From: a bacterium
GTDB taxonomy: Bacteria > Bacteroidota > Ignavibacteria > Ignavibacteriales > Melioribacteraceae
Assembly (NCBI GenBank): GCA_027398005.1
Contig: DAHYUM010000004.1
Location: 1-41,649 of the forward strand
Direction of reading: 5' to 3'
DNA: 41,649 nucleotides
Position numbers and translations under genes: made by a program. Under the pieces are notes generated by a model. The model searched no databases. It had not been told where the DNA came from and worked only from the letters and a program-made list of their open reading frames with translations. This document shows positions 8,660-17,735 of this stretch, piece after piece. Numbering within the stretch: the first letter of the stretch is position 1; every line of letters starts with the position of its first letter.

Positions 8660-9145
8660 ATGGAATTAATACCAATCCTTTCATTAATCATTCTGGTGGC
8701 AACTATATCCACCTTTATGCTTGCGGTTGGTGCATACATATTATATAAGCTAAGGGAAAAGAAGGGGAAAGTTGCACAGGCGCCCCAGCCTGCAACAGTG
8801 CCCGCGGAACTTCTTGCCCCGGCTCCAATTTATGCCGAACAGCAGGGGGCTCAGGCAACCGGAAGAAGAACAATGGCAGAACAGCCGTTCCGCGAGGCTT
8901 CCGAATTCCAGCAGCCGGCATACGCTCCTCAGCAGGAAAGGATGCAGGCAGGACCCGAATTGAGGCCTACGTATGTATCCCAATCCCCAAGCTTTACAGA
9001 ATCGAGATATAAACGCCCTACAAAGGAAGGTTTTCCGCCGGAAGATGAAAAAGGGCAGAAGAAAAAAATGATGCGCTATACAAGCGACGGCTATGTTGAA
9101 CCGATAAAAGAAGAAAAGAAAGAGGACGGCCTTAAGTGGCGGTAA
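8660..9145 (+). CDS. Single-pass membrane protein with Pro/Gln-rich cytosolic tail
   Basis: Not a family I recognise. One transmembrane helix (about residues 4-29, IPILSLIILVATISTFML) is followed by a basic stop-transfer stretch (KLREKKGK) and about 120 residues rich in Pro, Ala, Gln and Glu, then a charged C-terminus (DEKGQKKKMMRYTSDGYVEP ... DGLKWR). The tail looks disordered and should be cytosolic. It lies 21 bases after the synthase and overlaps the next gene by 10 bases, so it is almost certainly co-expressed with both. Its place in the operon is like that of PgaD, the small membrane partner of PgaC, but PgaD has two helices and no similarity is claimed. Codon use looks like its neighbours. 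Confidence 0.75.
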   Translation: MELIPILSLIILVATISTFMLAVGAYILYKLREKKGKVAQAPQPATVPAELLAPAPIYAEQQGAQATGRRTMAEQPFREASEFQQPAYAPQQERMQAGPELRPTYVSQSPSFTESRYKRPTKEGFPPEDEKGQKKKMMRYTSDGYVEPIKEEKKEDGLKWR

Positions 9146-11043
9146 AAAAACAAAAAAGTTTTAAGGTTAATTACCTTATTATTTTGTTTACCGGCCTGTT
9201 TTTATTGGTGGGCGGGATTCTCACTTTTCTGCTTATTATTAAGAATATCTACGGCAATTACGAGCTGAATCAGATTCTCCCTTCAAAAGAAAATCTCCGT
9301 TTCCTTTCGTACGATAAAGAAAATAAGGCGGCAATACTTTATTCAAAGTATTCCGAAAATATGCTTCAGCCTGCCGGAAGCACCTGGCTTAAGGATAATA
9401 TTGACGTTTGGGAACGCTACCTTAAGAATTCAATTAAAATGCCTTACGACATTATTGAAGATTCCACTATTGAAAAGGGATTGCACATGAAATATAAGGT
9501 GCTTATCCTGCCGGGGGCAAAATCGATAAGCGATAAGGAAATAGTAGAAATAAAAAGATTCATCGAAAACGGGGGGAGCGTTTTTGTTACCGGGGGAATT
9601 GCAACCTATTCCGACGAGGGTAAATGGAGAGGGTGGAATTTCTTTACTGAAGTTTTCGGAATGAATTTTACACGCGAAATAAGATCGGAAGAGACATATA
9701 AAGTCCACACACTAAGGGGCAACCTTCCTTTAACAGGGGGAATACCTACCGGCTATTCCTTAAGAATTGCCACATGGGACAGGCCTATATACGCTGAAGT
9801 ACTGGAACCGAGGACAACACAGGCAAGTTTCTGGTACGATTTCAGGCACGAAGCCGGGCTTGTTATGGAAGAAATTAAGAAAAGCGCCGGCATTGCATAC
9901 GGCACTTACGGTAAAGGAAGATTCGTATGGTTCGGTTTCGAAATCAACTCCGTTATAGGGCCGCAGGAAGATAATATTTACTTCGAAAAACTCCTTCAGA
10001 ATTCGATGAGCTGGCTTACTTACAGTCCAACTGCATATATAAAGGACTGGCCGGCGCCCTACGATGCCGCCGCAATTGTAGTGCCTACGTTTGCCGAAGA
10101 GGAATGGAACATAAATAACATTACCGGAATTTTGAACAATCAGAGGATTAACGCCACTTACTTTGTTGCCCCCGAGAGGGCACGCAGAGACAGCGTTTAT
10201 TTGGCCTCGCTTAAAAAATACAACTCTATTGGCGAAATTATTGATGTGGGGTACATTACATCAGCCAATGATACAATCAACAAGCTTAAGAGCAAGGATG
10301 ACCAGTACAACGCATTAAAAGACGGGAATTACAACCTTTATAAAACGAATAAAATAAAGCCGAACGCTATTATGCCCCTTTTCGGCTACTACGATGAAAA
10401 CACTCTGCAGGCAATGTCCAACGAAGGAATAGAATTTTTAGTAACCGATTCGCTTACGGACCGTTCGGTGCCCCGTTTCCAGATGAGGAACGGAAAACAG
10501 ATGATGATTGTTACAAAAACCGCAAGGGACGATTACGATATTATACGGAAGAAAAAACTTACCAACCCCGAGTTCCAGCGTTATACATACGAAGAGGATG
10601 TAGACAGGCTGATTTTTGAAGGGGGGCTGATGGTATTGAAACTTCATACCGATGCCCAGATGCGTCCAGAGAATATTGGCGTGGTAAATGATATTCTGCA
10701 GTATATGCGTAACAAAAAGATGTGGATAACCGACCTTGACCAGCTGAGAACCTGGTGGAAGAAAAAAGAGGGGGTTGAAGTAAGGCAGGAAAACAGGAGC
10801 GCGCGCCGTATTGCAGTTCAGGTGAACAACCCTGCCGATAAAACTTCGGAAAAGTTTATTGTACACATTAATCTTAACAAGAGAGTTAAGAACGTGGTAA
10901 TTTCATCCGATATAATTAACACTAAAATACCGAAATTCGAACTGCTTAATAACGACCAGACAATCTACCTTTACATAGATAATATGGAGCCTAAGGAAAC
11001 GAGGTCCCTTATTATAGATTTTGATAACATCGGAAATAAATAG
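9136..11043 (+). CDS. Membrane-anchored GATase-like plus NodB-fold protein, predicted pseudo-deacetylase
   Basis: The start is GTG at 9136, inside the end of the previous gene and preceded by AGAGGA. One N-terminal transmembrane helix (about 13-35) anchors a periplasmic protein. Residues about 60-300 resemble a class I glutamine-amidotransferase-like fold (VLILPGAKSISD ... FIENGGSVFVTGG) as found beside glycan enzymes. Residues about 305-530 follow a NodB polysaccharide-deacetylase pattern: AAAIVVPTFAEEEW at the TFDD site, NATYFVAPERA for ATFF, GEIIDVGYIT for the HEIGxHTxxH site, and LKLHTD (H504) for the LHD motif. The catalytic and metal residues are missing: TFDD reads T318-F-A-E, and both histidines of the second motif are Val371 and Thr375. 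A beta-rich tail follows. In PgaB and PelA a deacetylase modifies the polymer; here the fold is probably kept for binding or for guiding the chain. Confidence 0.7.
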   Translation: MAVKKQKSFKVNYLIILFTGLFLLVGGILTFLLIIKNIYGNYELNQILPSKENLRFLSYDKENKAAILYSKYSENMLQPAGSTWLKDNIDVWERYLKNSIKMPYDIIEDSTIEKGLHMKYKVLILPGAKSISDKEIVEIKRFIENGGSVFVTGGIATYSDEGKWRGWNFFTEVFGMNFTREIRSEETYKVHTLRGNLPLTGGIPTGYSLRIATWDRPIYAEVLEPRTTQASFWYDFRHEAGLVMEEIKKSAGIAYGTYGKGRFVWFGFEINSVIGPQEDNIYFEKLLQNSMSWLTYSPTAYIKDWPAPYDAAAIVVPTFAEEEWNINNITGILNNQRINATYFVAPERARRDSVYLASLKKYNSIGEIIDVGYITSANDTINKLKSKDDQYNALKDGNYNLYKTNKIKPNAIMPLFGYYDENTLQAMSNEGIEFLVTDSLTDRSVPRFQMRNGKQMMIVTKTARDDYDIIRKKKLTNPEFQRYTYEEDVDRLIFEGGLMVLKLHTDAQMRPENIGVVNDILQYMRNKKMWITDLDQLRTWWKKKEGVEVRQENRSARRIAVQVNNPADKTSEKFIVHINLNKRVKNVVISSDIINTKIPKFELLNNDQTIYLYIDNMEPKETRSLIIDFDNIGNK

Positions 11044-11083
11044 TTACTGTTTATTTTTCTATTTTTAAGATATATATTGCGAG

Positions 11084-12919
11084 ATGCCATTGAAAATTGA
11101 AAGAAAGAAAATTCGCCTTGCACTTCTCTTAATTGTAAGCGGTTTTCTGCTTATGAGAAGCGGATGCGTTGAATCGGTAACCGATACGGGGACTTCATCA
11201 AGTTCATCCCCCACAATTGAAGTCTCAAGCCCGGTAACCGGGGATACCGTTTATGTAGGCACAAACCAGATTACTTACTCGGCAACGGACCCATCGGGGC
11301 AGGGGCTATCCCAATTCGAAGTATTCATAAATGGAGTATCGGCCAACACATATTCGGTAAGCGCTACTGCAACAAGCGGCAGCAGCACCAAAGTATATCT
11401 TGACATACCGCAGACGCTGTTATATCAGAATATAAGCTATTATGTGCTTGCATACAGCAAATCGGGCAAGACAAAGGCAAGCAAAGTTCAGAATAATTTA
11501 TATGTTGTGCCCACACCCCCTAAAGCCCCGGGCAAATTGAAAATTTCCAAAGTGAATGATACCAAGTTCAACCTTACATGGATAGACAGTTCCGATAACG
11601 AAAACCGTTTTGAATTGTGGCGCAAGGACGGTACAGCCGGCACTTATAAATTAATTAAAACTTTAGGCGAAAACGTATTCTATGCCGATGACGCAGTTCC
11701 CTCGGCATATTCAATTTATTTTTATAAGGTTAGGGCGGGGCATGCAACCGGAGTTTCCGCTTTCAGCAACGAAGTTAATACCCTAATTGCCCCCTCAAAT
11801 CTTCAGGCAAGGTCAACAGCCGCCAATACGGTTGAGTTAAACTGGACCGATAATTCGGCTTTCGAAGACGGATTCAGGATTGAAAGGGCAGACGGAAGCA
11901 ACGGCGATTTTGCATGGATTGCAACTGTGCTAACCAATATTACCACCTATAAAGATGAAACGGTAATGACCGCTACGAATTACAGGTACAGGGTATCGGC
12001 ATTTACCGGAAGCGCCCCAAGCCCATATTCGAATGAAGTTCAAATTACAACTCCTACTGCCGATACTCCTCCTACTCAGCTAAATGCCGACTTCAATTAT
12101 ACAACCCGTAAAGTGGATATCACATGGAATTCGGCCAATTACAATATGACTACTTATGTAGAAAGGAAAGCAGGCTATAACGGTCCATATACCCAGGTAG
12201 CCGCGCTTAACAACATACTTTTAAGAAAATACTCCGATAGCCTTCTTACGCCTGGTGTAATGTACACCTACCGGGTAAGGGAAATGAACTACGCGGGTTT
12301 ATATACATCTTATTCAAATGAAGACACTGCTTATGTGCCTATTCTGGCTCCTCTTGCACCATCAAATCTTGAAATAGGCAAAACTACAAATCCTTTGGTA
12401 TTCACCCTTTTCTGGCAGGATAATTCGAGCGATGAACAGGGATTTAAACTTTACCGTAAAGACGGGCTTTACGGCCAGTACCAGTATGTAGATACATTCG
12501 ACCCGAATACCCACGCGGCTACCGTTTATGTGCAGAGTTCATCCACAATTTATTACTTCAAGCTCACATCGTACAAAGATAATCTGGAATCCGATTTCTC
12601 TAACGAGGTAAGCACATCCGACCTTGGAATTTGGGGACTTTCGGTGGATTATGTGACAACCAACAGTGTAAGGATAAGATGGACCGATAATTTTGCGAAC
12701 GAAGTATCTTTCAGCGTAGAGAGGAAAATTGAAGGGGGAACATATCAGGTATTGAGCAACACGGTGCCTCCGGCGGTAAATACCGGAAGCACGGTATTCT
12801 ACACCGATTCGAATAATCTGCTGCCCGGAGTTAAATATTATTACCGTGTCCGCGCTGTATTTGCGGTAGGGTTCTCAACATATTCCAATGAAATTTCGGT
12901 AACTACTAATGTTCTCTAA
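11084..12919 (+). CDS. Exported fibronectin type III repeat protein, possible lipoprotein
   Basis: A hydrophobic N-terminal segment (about 11-26) precedes Cys28 in RSGC. The -3 residue is Arg, so this is a poor lipobox and the protein may instead be anchored or cleaved. A Ser-rich linker and an Ig-like domain (about 45-140, PTIEVSSPVTGDTVYVG) are followed by about five fibronectin-III repeats, each opening like APSNLQ or PGKLKI and carrying a W-x-D-N/S motif (LTWIDSSDNE, LNWTDNSAFE, LFWQDNSSDE, IRWTDNFANE). No enzyme domain is visible. It lies 40 bases after the deacetylase-fold gene and 2 bases before the sensor gene, so it belongs to the same transcript. Such modules often bind glycans or proteins at the surface, so I infer a role in holding the secreted polymer or in adhesion. 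Confidence 0.75.
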   Translation: MPLKIERKKIRLALLLIVSGFLLMRSGCVESVTDTGTSSSSSPTIEVSSPVTGDTVYVGTNQITYSATDPSGQGLSQFEVFINGVSANTYSVSATATSGSSTKVYLDIPQTLLYQNISYYVLAYSKSGKTKASKVQNNLYVVPTPPKAPGKLKISKVNDTKFNLTWIDSSDNENRFELWRKDGTAGTYKLIKTLGENVFYADDAVPSAYSIYFYKVRAGHATGVSAFSNEVNTLIAPSNLQARSTAANTVELNWTDNSAFEDGFRIERADGSNGDFAWIATVLTNITTYKDETVMTATNYRYRVSAFTGSAPSPYSNEVQITTPTADTPPTQLNADFNYTTRKVDITWNSANYNMTTYVERKAGYNGPYTQVAALNNILLRKYSDSLLTPGVMYTYRVREMNYAGLYTSYSNEDTAYVPILAPLAPSNLEIGKTTNPLVFTLFWQDNSSDEQGFKLYRKDGLYGQYQYVDTFDPNTHAATVYVQSSSTIYYFKLTSYKDNLESDFSNEVSTSDLGIWGLSVDYVTTNSVRIRWTDNFANEVSFSVERKIEGGTYQVLSNTVPPAVNTGSTVFYTDSNNLLPGVKYYYRVRAVFAVGFSTYSNEISVTTNVL

Positions 12920-12921
12920 AA

Positions 12922-15801
12922 ATGGATAAAAAAAACATAAATATTGAGCAGGAAAACAATACCCCTAATATTGACGGAAGCAGGATAAAAGTATTTACCG
13001 CCGATATTCAGGAAATTGTAAAGGATGAGGCAATACTCGATATAATTAAAAAAATTAAATCGAGTTTCCCCTTTACATTCATCGAAAAATCGAATATTCA
13101 GCGTATTATAAACAAGCTCGATAATTTTTTCTGGATAAAGGAAGTAAACGGCAAGTATATACTTGTTAACGAAAAATTTGCCGGAGCAATTGGCGTAAGG
13201 AACAGCCAGCTCGAAAACAAGTTCGAAATAGATTTCATTCCCCCGTTCCAGCGTAATATGTTCAATATTATGAATACTTACATAATAGATACCAGCAATG
13301 CGGTAATACTTGAAGGCATTTCCACGCCGGTGTTTGCGAATTTGAGCAGAAACGAACAGATAATACAGTTTCCTCTGCTTGATGTTGACAATAAGGTAGT
13401 GGCAATAATCGGTTTATCGGCCGAAAAGGGGGAACCGGAAGAAAAAGGATCTAGCTGGAATATGCCGGTTCAGCTTGAACAATTTAAAGAGCCTGTTCTG
13501 TTTGCCGATCCGAAAGGGAACGTGCTGGATTTTACAGGAGGTTTTGCGGAAATACTGGGAATTGATAATACCTATAAAGGGAAGAAATTAGAGGAAGTAT
13601 TTGATTTAAAGTTTTTAGAGAAATTTCAAAGGTTCATTGAAAAGATAGACGAATTGGAAGAGCACCCGCTGACTCTTGAGGCGGGGAGCAGAAAAATTAA
13701 AACAAGCCTTACTTTTAAAAAGAATTTTGATGATTCGGGAGTATTGCGGATTGTTCAAATTACCTTTCCTCCAATTACAAATCAATCACAAACAGAAATT
13801 AAAAGCACTATGTACGATTTAATAATGCAAACAAGTCCCGATGCGATTTTCATTTACGATATAGACACTTTAAAGTTTCTAGAAGTAAATGACGCGGCGG
13901 TTAAAATGTACGGGTATAAGAGGAACGAGCTTTTGAATATGGATTTGACCGACCTCTATGCCCCGGAGGACATTCAGACCCTAATCGAATCGTCCGATTC
14001 AAAAAACCTGTCGGGCGCATTTACAGGTCCATGGCGCCACAAGAAAAAAGACGGCTCTTCGGTGCTGGTGGAAATTAGCAAGGCTTCGTTAGAGTATAAG
14101 GGGAAGAGGGCGCATATAAACATAGTACGCGACGTAACCGAAAAAGTTGAAAATTCCAAGAAGCTTCAGCTTCTGCAGGCCGCATTCGAAAATTCCAGCG
14201 ATATAATTCTTTTGACCGATAATGACGGCTTTATTACATATGTAAATGATGAAATTACAAAACATCTCGGCTATTCAAAGAAAGATCTTGAAAAACGGCC
14301 ATTCCTAAGCCTTGCAGTCGATTCCGAAAGGGCGAAGGTGAATAAGGAAATTTTCCATTCGGGGAACAGGAAGCCTGTTTCAATTTCACTTGAATTAAAG
14401 AATTATTCCAATGAGCCGGTGCAGACAACTGTATTTGCCAAACCGATTCTTAATTTTTCGGGGGATATAGATTCCTTTATACTTGTTATTAAGCGTGAAG
14501 GGGAAACCCCGCAGATGCGCTACGAAAATGCAGAAGGGGGGCAGGTAATCGATTCTACATTCCTTTCGAATGTTTTTCACGAAATTCTTACTCCTATAAA
14601 TGTGATATTAGGCTTTACGCAGGAGCTGTACGAAAGCATAAGTACGCCAAACAGCGAGCAGGAGGAAGTAGCAGGAATTATTAAAGAAAACCAGAAAGTG
14701 CTTATGCAGATTATGGATAATGCGGTTGAATATACCGCCATTGAGCAGAAGGCAATTCAGGTGAAAAAAGAAAATGTACGGTTTACCGATATAATTGATG
14801 AATTAAAGAATAACGTAAGAAAAACCGCTGAGGATAAGGGGCTTGAATTGGCCTACGGCAAAATATCATCCTCACTTACATTCGAGACAGACCAGCAGAG
14901 GTTCATTTCGCTTGTTACGCTTCTATTGAAATTCTCCGTTCAGATTACAAAGGAAAAGAGCCTTTATTTTTCGGCTTACGGGTATGACAATGATACATTT
15001 TTCATAGGTATAAGGGACCAGCGTTCATCGGTTTCTCCATCGTTATTGAAAGGTCTTCAGGAAATAATATCCGAAAATGAGAATGCCGTGCGCAAGCATT
15101 TCGGTTTCTCCCGTTTCTCGGTAAGGCTTCTTCAAAAGCTTATTGAACTTCTCGGCGGGAAACCGGAAGTTGTTAAAAAAGGGGGACAGCCGGTTGAATA
15201 CGGCATTGTATTCCCGATTAACCTGAGTTTGAAAGAAACTTTAATTACCCGCAAGGATGCAGAGCCGGAACCGGAAGAAATTAAACCGGCCCCTAAAAAA
15301 ACTGAAGAGAAGAAAAGAAGTAAAGCAGTGCCGGTTCAGGAAGAAGAGCCTGCAGTAGAAGAAATTGAAGAAGAGGAATTGCCCAAAAAGAAAAACGGGC
15401 ATGCAGCGGGTGAAGAGAATGGTAAATTTGACCTTAGCGGATTTTCTTGCATTTACCTGGAAGACCAGGTCGATTCGCAGATTTTATTCAAATCGCAGAT
15501 GAAAGATTTGAAGAAGATTGACTGCGCCGAAAGTTTTGAAAAGGCGCTTCCTCTGCTTAATAATAATAAATACGATTTTATTGTAATGGATATTAATCTT
15601 CAGGGGGAATATAACGGCCTCGATGCTTTAAGAATAATCCAGAAAATGCCCGCCTACCAGAAAACTCCAGTAATTGCATGTACAGCCTACCTATTGCCCG
15701 GCGCAAAGGAAAATTTTGTGGCCGCCGGTTTCAGGGATTTTATTTCGAAACCTGTTATGAGGGATAAGCTTACAGATTCGCTGAAAAAGATTTTTTCGTA
15801 A
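12922..15801 (+). CDS. Multi-PAS hybrid sensor protein with degenerate kinase ATPase domain and intact receiver
   Basis: Cytosolic signalling protein of 959 residues without clear transmembrane helices. About four PAS-like domains fill residues 55-540; the third (SPDAIFIYDIDTLKFLEVND) and fourth (NSSDIILLTDNDGFITYVND) are the clearest. A HisKA-type dimerisation helix carries H553 in FHEILTPINVI. The following HATPase-like region (about 630-775) keeps only the outline: the N-box Asn is absent near 660-672 (QQRFISLVTLLLKF), and the G1 box DxGxG reads DQRSS at 699-703. A Glu/Lys/Pro-rich linker leads to a receiver domain (about 835-958) with acidic pair ED, phospho-acceptor D890 (IVMDINLQG), Thr in CTAY and Lys in SKP, all present. 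It may be a phosphorelay intermediate fed by another kinase rather than a kinase itself. It is the last gene of the block, ahead of a strong terminator. Confidence 0.85.
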   Translation: MDKKNINIEQENNTPNIDGSRIKVFTADIQEIVKDEAILDIIKKIKSSFPFTFIEKSNIQRIINKLDNFFWIKEVNGKYILVNEKFAGAIGVRNSQLENKFEIDFIPPFQRNMFNIMNTYIIDTSNAVILEGISTPVFANLSRNEQIIQFPLLDVDNKVVAIIGLSAEKGEPEEKGSSWNMPVQLEQFKEPVLFADPKGNVLDFTGGFAEILGIDNTYKGKKLEEVFDLKFLEKFQRFIEKIDELEEHPLTLEAGSRKIKTSLTFKKNFDDSGVLRIVQITFPPITNQSQTEIKSTMYDLIMQTSPDAIFIYDIDTLKFLEVNDAAVKMYGYKRNELLNMDLTDLYAPEDIQTLIESSDSKNLSGAFTGPWRHKKKDGSSVLVEISKASLEYKGKRAHINIVRDVTEKVENSKKLQLLQAAFENSSDIILLTDNDGFITYVNDEITKHLGYSKKDLEKRPFLSLAVDSERAKVNKEIFHSGNRKPVSISLELKNYSNEPVQTTVFAKPILNFSGDIDSFILVIKREGETPQMRYENAEGGQVIDSTFLSNVFHEILTPINVILGFTQELYESISTPNSEQEEVAGIIKENQKVLMQIMDNAVEYTAIEQKAIQVKKENVRFTDIIDELKNNVRKTAEDKGLELAYGKISSSLTFETDQQRFISLVTLLLKFSVQITKEKSLYFSAYGYDNDTFFIGIRDQRSSVSPSLLKGLQEIISENENAVRKHFGFSRFSVRLLQKLIELLGGKPEVVKKGGQPVEYGIVFPINLSLKETLITRKDAEPEPEEIKPAPKKTEEKKRSKAVPVQEEEPAVEEIEEEELPKKKNGHAAGEENGKFDLSGFSCIYLEDQVDSQILFKSQMKDLKKIDCAESFEKALPLLNNNKYDFIVMDINLQGEYNGLDALRIIQKMPAYQKTPVIACTAYLLPGAKENFVAAGFRDFISKPVMRDKLTDSLKKIFS

Positions 15802-15825
15802 TAATTATTCCAATATGCAAATTTT

Positions 15826-15852
15826 AAGCCGCGGCAAAACCGCGGCTTTCTT
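15826..15852 (+). terminator. Rho-independent terminator after the exopolysaccharide-type block
   Basis: Perfect 9-bp stem AAGCCGCGG (15826-15834) / CCGCGGCTT (15840-15848) with loop CAAAA, followed by a short T-rich tract (TTTCTT). The hairpin lies 25 bases after the sensor-gene stop and separates this block from the arginine genes. Confidence 0.85.
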
Positions 15853-15882
15853 ATGCCTGCCGCTGCCTTAAAATGCAATAAT

Positions 15883-15940
15883 ATGCAAATATGAATAAAA
15901 TTTAATGTAATTTATGCATTTTTATGAATAAATTTGCATT
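15883..15940 (+). promoter_or_regulatory. Candidate ArgR operator region (two ARG-box-like sites)
   Basis: Two 18-base sites resemble the ARG box consensus (TnTGAAT, A/T spacer, ATTCAnA): TATGAATAAAATTTAATG at 15890-15907 and TATGAATAAATTTGCATT at 15923-15940. Their starts are 33 bases apart, about three helical turns. The region is bounded by an inverted ATGCAAAT (15883-15890) / ATTTGCAT (15932-15939). It lies 106 bases before argR, fitting autoregulation of argR-argG-argH. The right half of each box is imperfect. Confidence 0.55.
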
Positions 15941-15946
15941 AAAATG

Positions 15947-15976
15947 TTGATTTAAATTGTAAATCGGCTATATTTC
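15947..15976 (+). promoter_or_regulatory. Candidate promoter of argRGH
   Basis: TTG at 15947-15949, 19 bases, then TATATTTC at 15969-15976 (five of six fixed TAnnTTTG positions). The second ARG-box-like site ends 6 bases upstream of the TTG element. The predicted leader before argR is about 60 bases. Confidence 0.45.
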
Positions 15977-16045
15977 GGATGTGATTTGGAATCGTTTTCG
16001 CTTATTGAAGATAATAAATCAAATTAAAAATAAATAGGTGATTCA

Positions 16046-16498
16046 ATGTCATCGAAAGTAAAAAGACAGAACAAGATTAAAGAAATATTATCGGCCAGTG
16101 TCATATCGCATCACGATGACCTGATAGGCCTGCTAAAAGAGAACAATATTATAGTAACGCAGGCTACATTAAGCCGCGATTTTTCGGAAATGGGGGTGCT
16201 CAGAACCGTATCGGATGACGGAACCCCGAGGTACATACTTAATCCGGAAGAATCGGGCAGGCAGATGCTCAAATTCATCGGTTTCGAAATACTCTCTATT
16301 CAGCATAATGAATCGCTTATTCTGGTAAGAACTTTAGCCGGAAGGGCTCAGGGGGTAGCTTATTTTATTGACCGTTTGAACAAACCTGAAATTCTTGGCA
16401 CCGTTGCCGGCGACGATACTGTTCTGATTATCCCAAGTTCACACAGCCAGATAAACAAAATAATTGAAATGATAGAAGAATTAATTTCAAATAAATAA
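16046..16498 (+). CDS. argR: Arginine repressor ArgR
   Basis: Hexameric arginine-sensing transcription regulator; 150 residues is the usual family length. The N-terminal winged helix-turn-helix (about 1-75) contains the DNA-reading segment [14 protein letters not shown], with the conserved Ser-Arg. The C-terminal oligomerisation and arginine-binding domain (about 80-150) shows the signature [12 protein letters not shown], matching the GTIAGDDT arginine pocket. It is the first gene of an argR-argG-argH unit and sits behind ARG-box-like sites, so it most likely controls its own operon. argG starts 16 bases after its stop. The start is ATG 16046, preceded by AATAGGTG. Confidence 0.93.
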   Translation: MSSKVKRQNKIKEILSASVISHHDDLIGLLKENNIIVTQATLSRDFSEMGVLRTVSDDGTPRYILNPEESGRQMLKFIGFEILSIQHNESLILVRTLAGRAQGVAYFIDRLNKPEILGTVAGDDTVLIIPSSHSQINKIIEMIEELISNK

Positions 16499-16514
16499 AA
16501 AGAAGGAGTATAAA

Positions 16515-17735
16515 TTGAAAAAAAAGAAAATTGCAGTCGCTTATTCGGGAGGACTGGATACTTCGGTAATGGTAAAATGGCTCAGCGAAAAATATAACGC
16601 GGAAATAATTACGGTAACCGGTAACCTCGGCCAGACAAAGGAACTTGAAGGGCTTGAGGAAAAGGCTAAAAAGACGGGAGCCGTTAAATCATATATACAA
16701 GATTTAAGGCACGAATTTATTACAGAATATGTTTGGAAGGCGCTTAAGGCAGGCGCGCTGTACGAAGGGGAATACCCTCTTGCATGCGCAATTGGAAGGC
16801 CCCTGCTTGCCAAGATGCTTGTAGAAGTGGCGCTTCAGGAAGGTGCCGACGCTGTTGCGCACGGCTGTACCGGAAAGGGGAACGACCAGGTAAGGTTCGA
16901 AGTCGGTATTCAGACTCTTGCACCAAAGCTTGAGATTATTGCTCCTTTGAGGACGTGGGAATTTAAAAGCAGGGAAGAAGAAATCGATTACGCTTTCGAG
17001 AACAACATTCCCATTAAAATAACAAAGAACTCCCCATATTCCATAGACGAAAACATATTCGGCATAGCAATAGAATGCGGCATTCTTGAAGACCCAAAGC
17101 TTGCCCCTCCCGAAGACGCATACCAGATTACTACCAGCCCGCGCCTGGCCCCCGATAAACCGGAAGTGGTTTCAATAACATTCGAGAAAGGGATACCCAC
17201 GCTTATAAACGGGAACGAAATGACCCCGGTTGAAATGCTTGAGTACCTGAACATTTCCGGCGGAAAGAACGGAATTGGAAGAATTGACATGATTGAGAAC
17301 AGGGTAGTGGGAATAAAATCGAGGGAGATATACGAAGCCCCCGGCGCGGTAATACTTCACGAAGCTCACCACGAACTGGAAAAGATGGTTCTGGATAAGG
17401 AAACTTTCCGTTACAAACAGAATATTTCAAATAAAATAGCTAACTTAATTTATGATGGTTTATGGTTTTCGCCGTTATTCAATTCTCTTATGGCTTTTGT
17501 CGATTCGACACAGGAATTTGTAACAGGCGAAATTGTACTTGAACTTTACAAGGGCAACATGAAAGTTCTTTCGAGGAATTCAAATTACAGTCTTTATAAT
17601 ATGAAGTTAGCCACCTATTCAAACGAAGATTCGTTCGACCACGCGGCCAGCGGAGGATTCCTTAAGATATACGGATTGCCCTACAAAACTATTTCGCAGT
17701 TAAGGAACACACAAATAGAAAAGGTAATGGTTTAA
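16515..17735 (+). CDS. argG: Argininosuccinate synthase
   Basis: Condenses citrulline and aspartate with ATP to argininosuccinate, the seventh step of arginine synthesis. The start is TTG at 16515, backed by AAGGAG at 16503-16508. The N-type ATP pyrophosphatase P-loop [15 protein letters not shown] is at residues 9-23. Family motifs include [14 protein letters not shown] and the aspartate/citrulline-binding segment [11 protein letters not shown]. The length of 406 matches the family. The stop overlaps the argH start by one base (TAATG), so the two steps are translationally coupled. No argC, argJ, argB or argD is in the window, so the rest of the pathway lies elsewhere. Confidence 0.95.
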   Translation: MKKKKIAVAYSGGLDTSVMVKWLSEKYNAEIITVTGNLGQTKELEGLEEKAKKTGAVKSYIQDLRHEFITEYVWKALKAGALYEGEYPLACAIGRPLLAKMLVEVALQEGADAVAHGCTGKGNDQVRFEVGIQTLAPKLEIIAPLRTWEFKSREEEIDYAFENNIPIKITKNSPYSIDENIFGIAIECGILEDPKLAPPEDAYQITTSPRLAPDKPEVVSITFEKGIPTLINGNEMTPVEMLEYLNISGGKNGIGRIDMIENRVVGIKSREIYEAPGAVILHEAHHELEKMVLDKETFRYKQNISNKIANLIYDGLWFSPLFNSLMAFVDSTQEFVTGEIVLELYKGNMKVLSRNSNYSLYNMKLATYSNEDSFDHAASGGFLKIYGLPYKTISQLRNTQIEKVMV

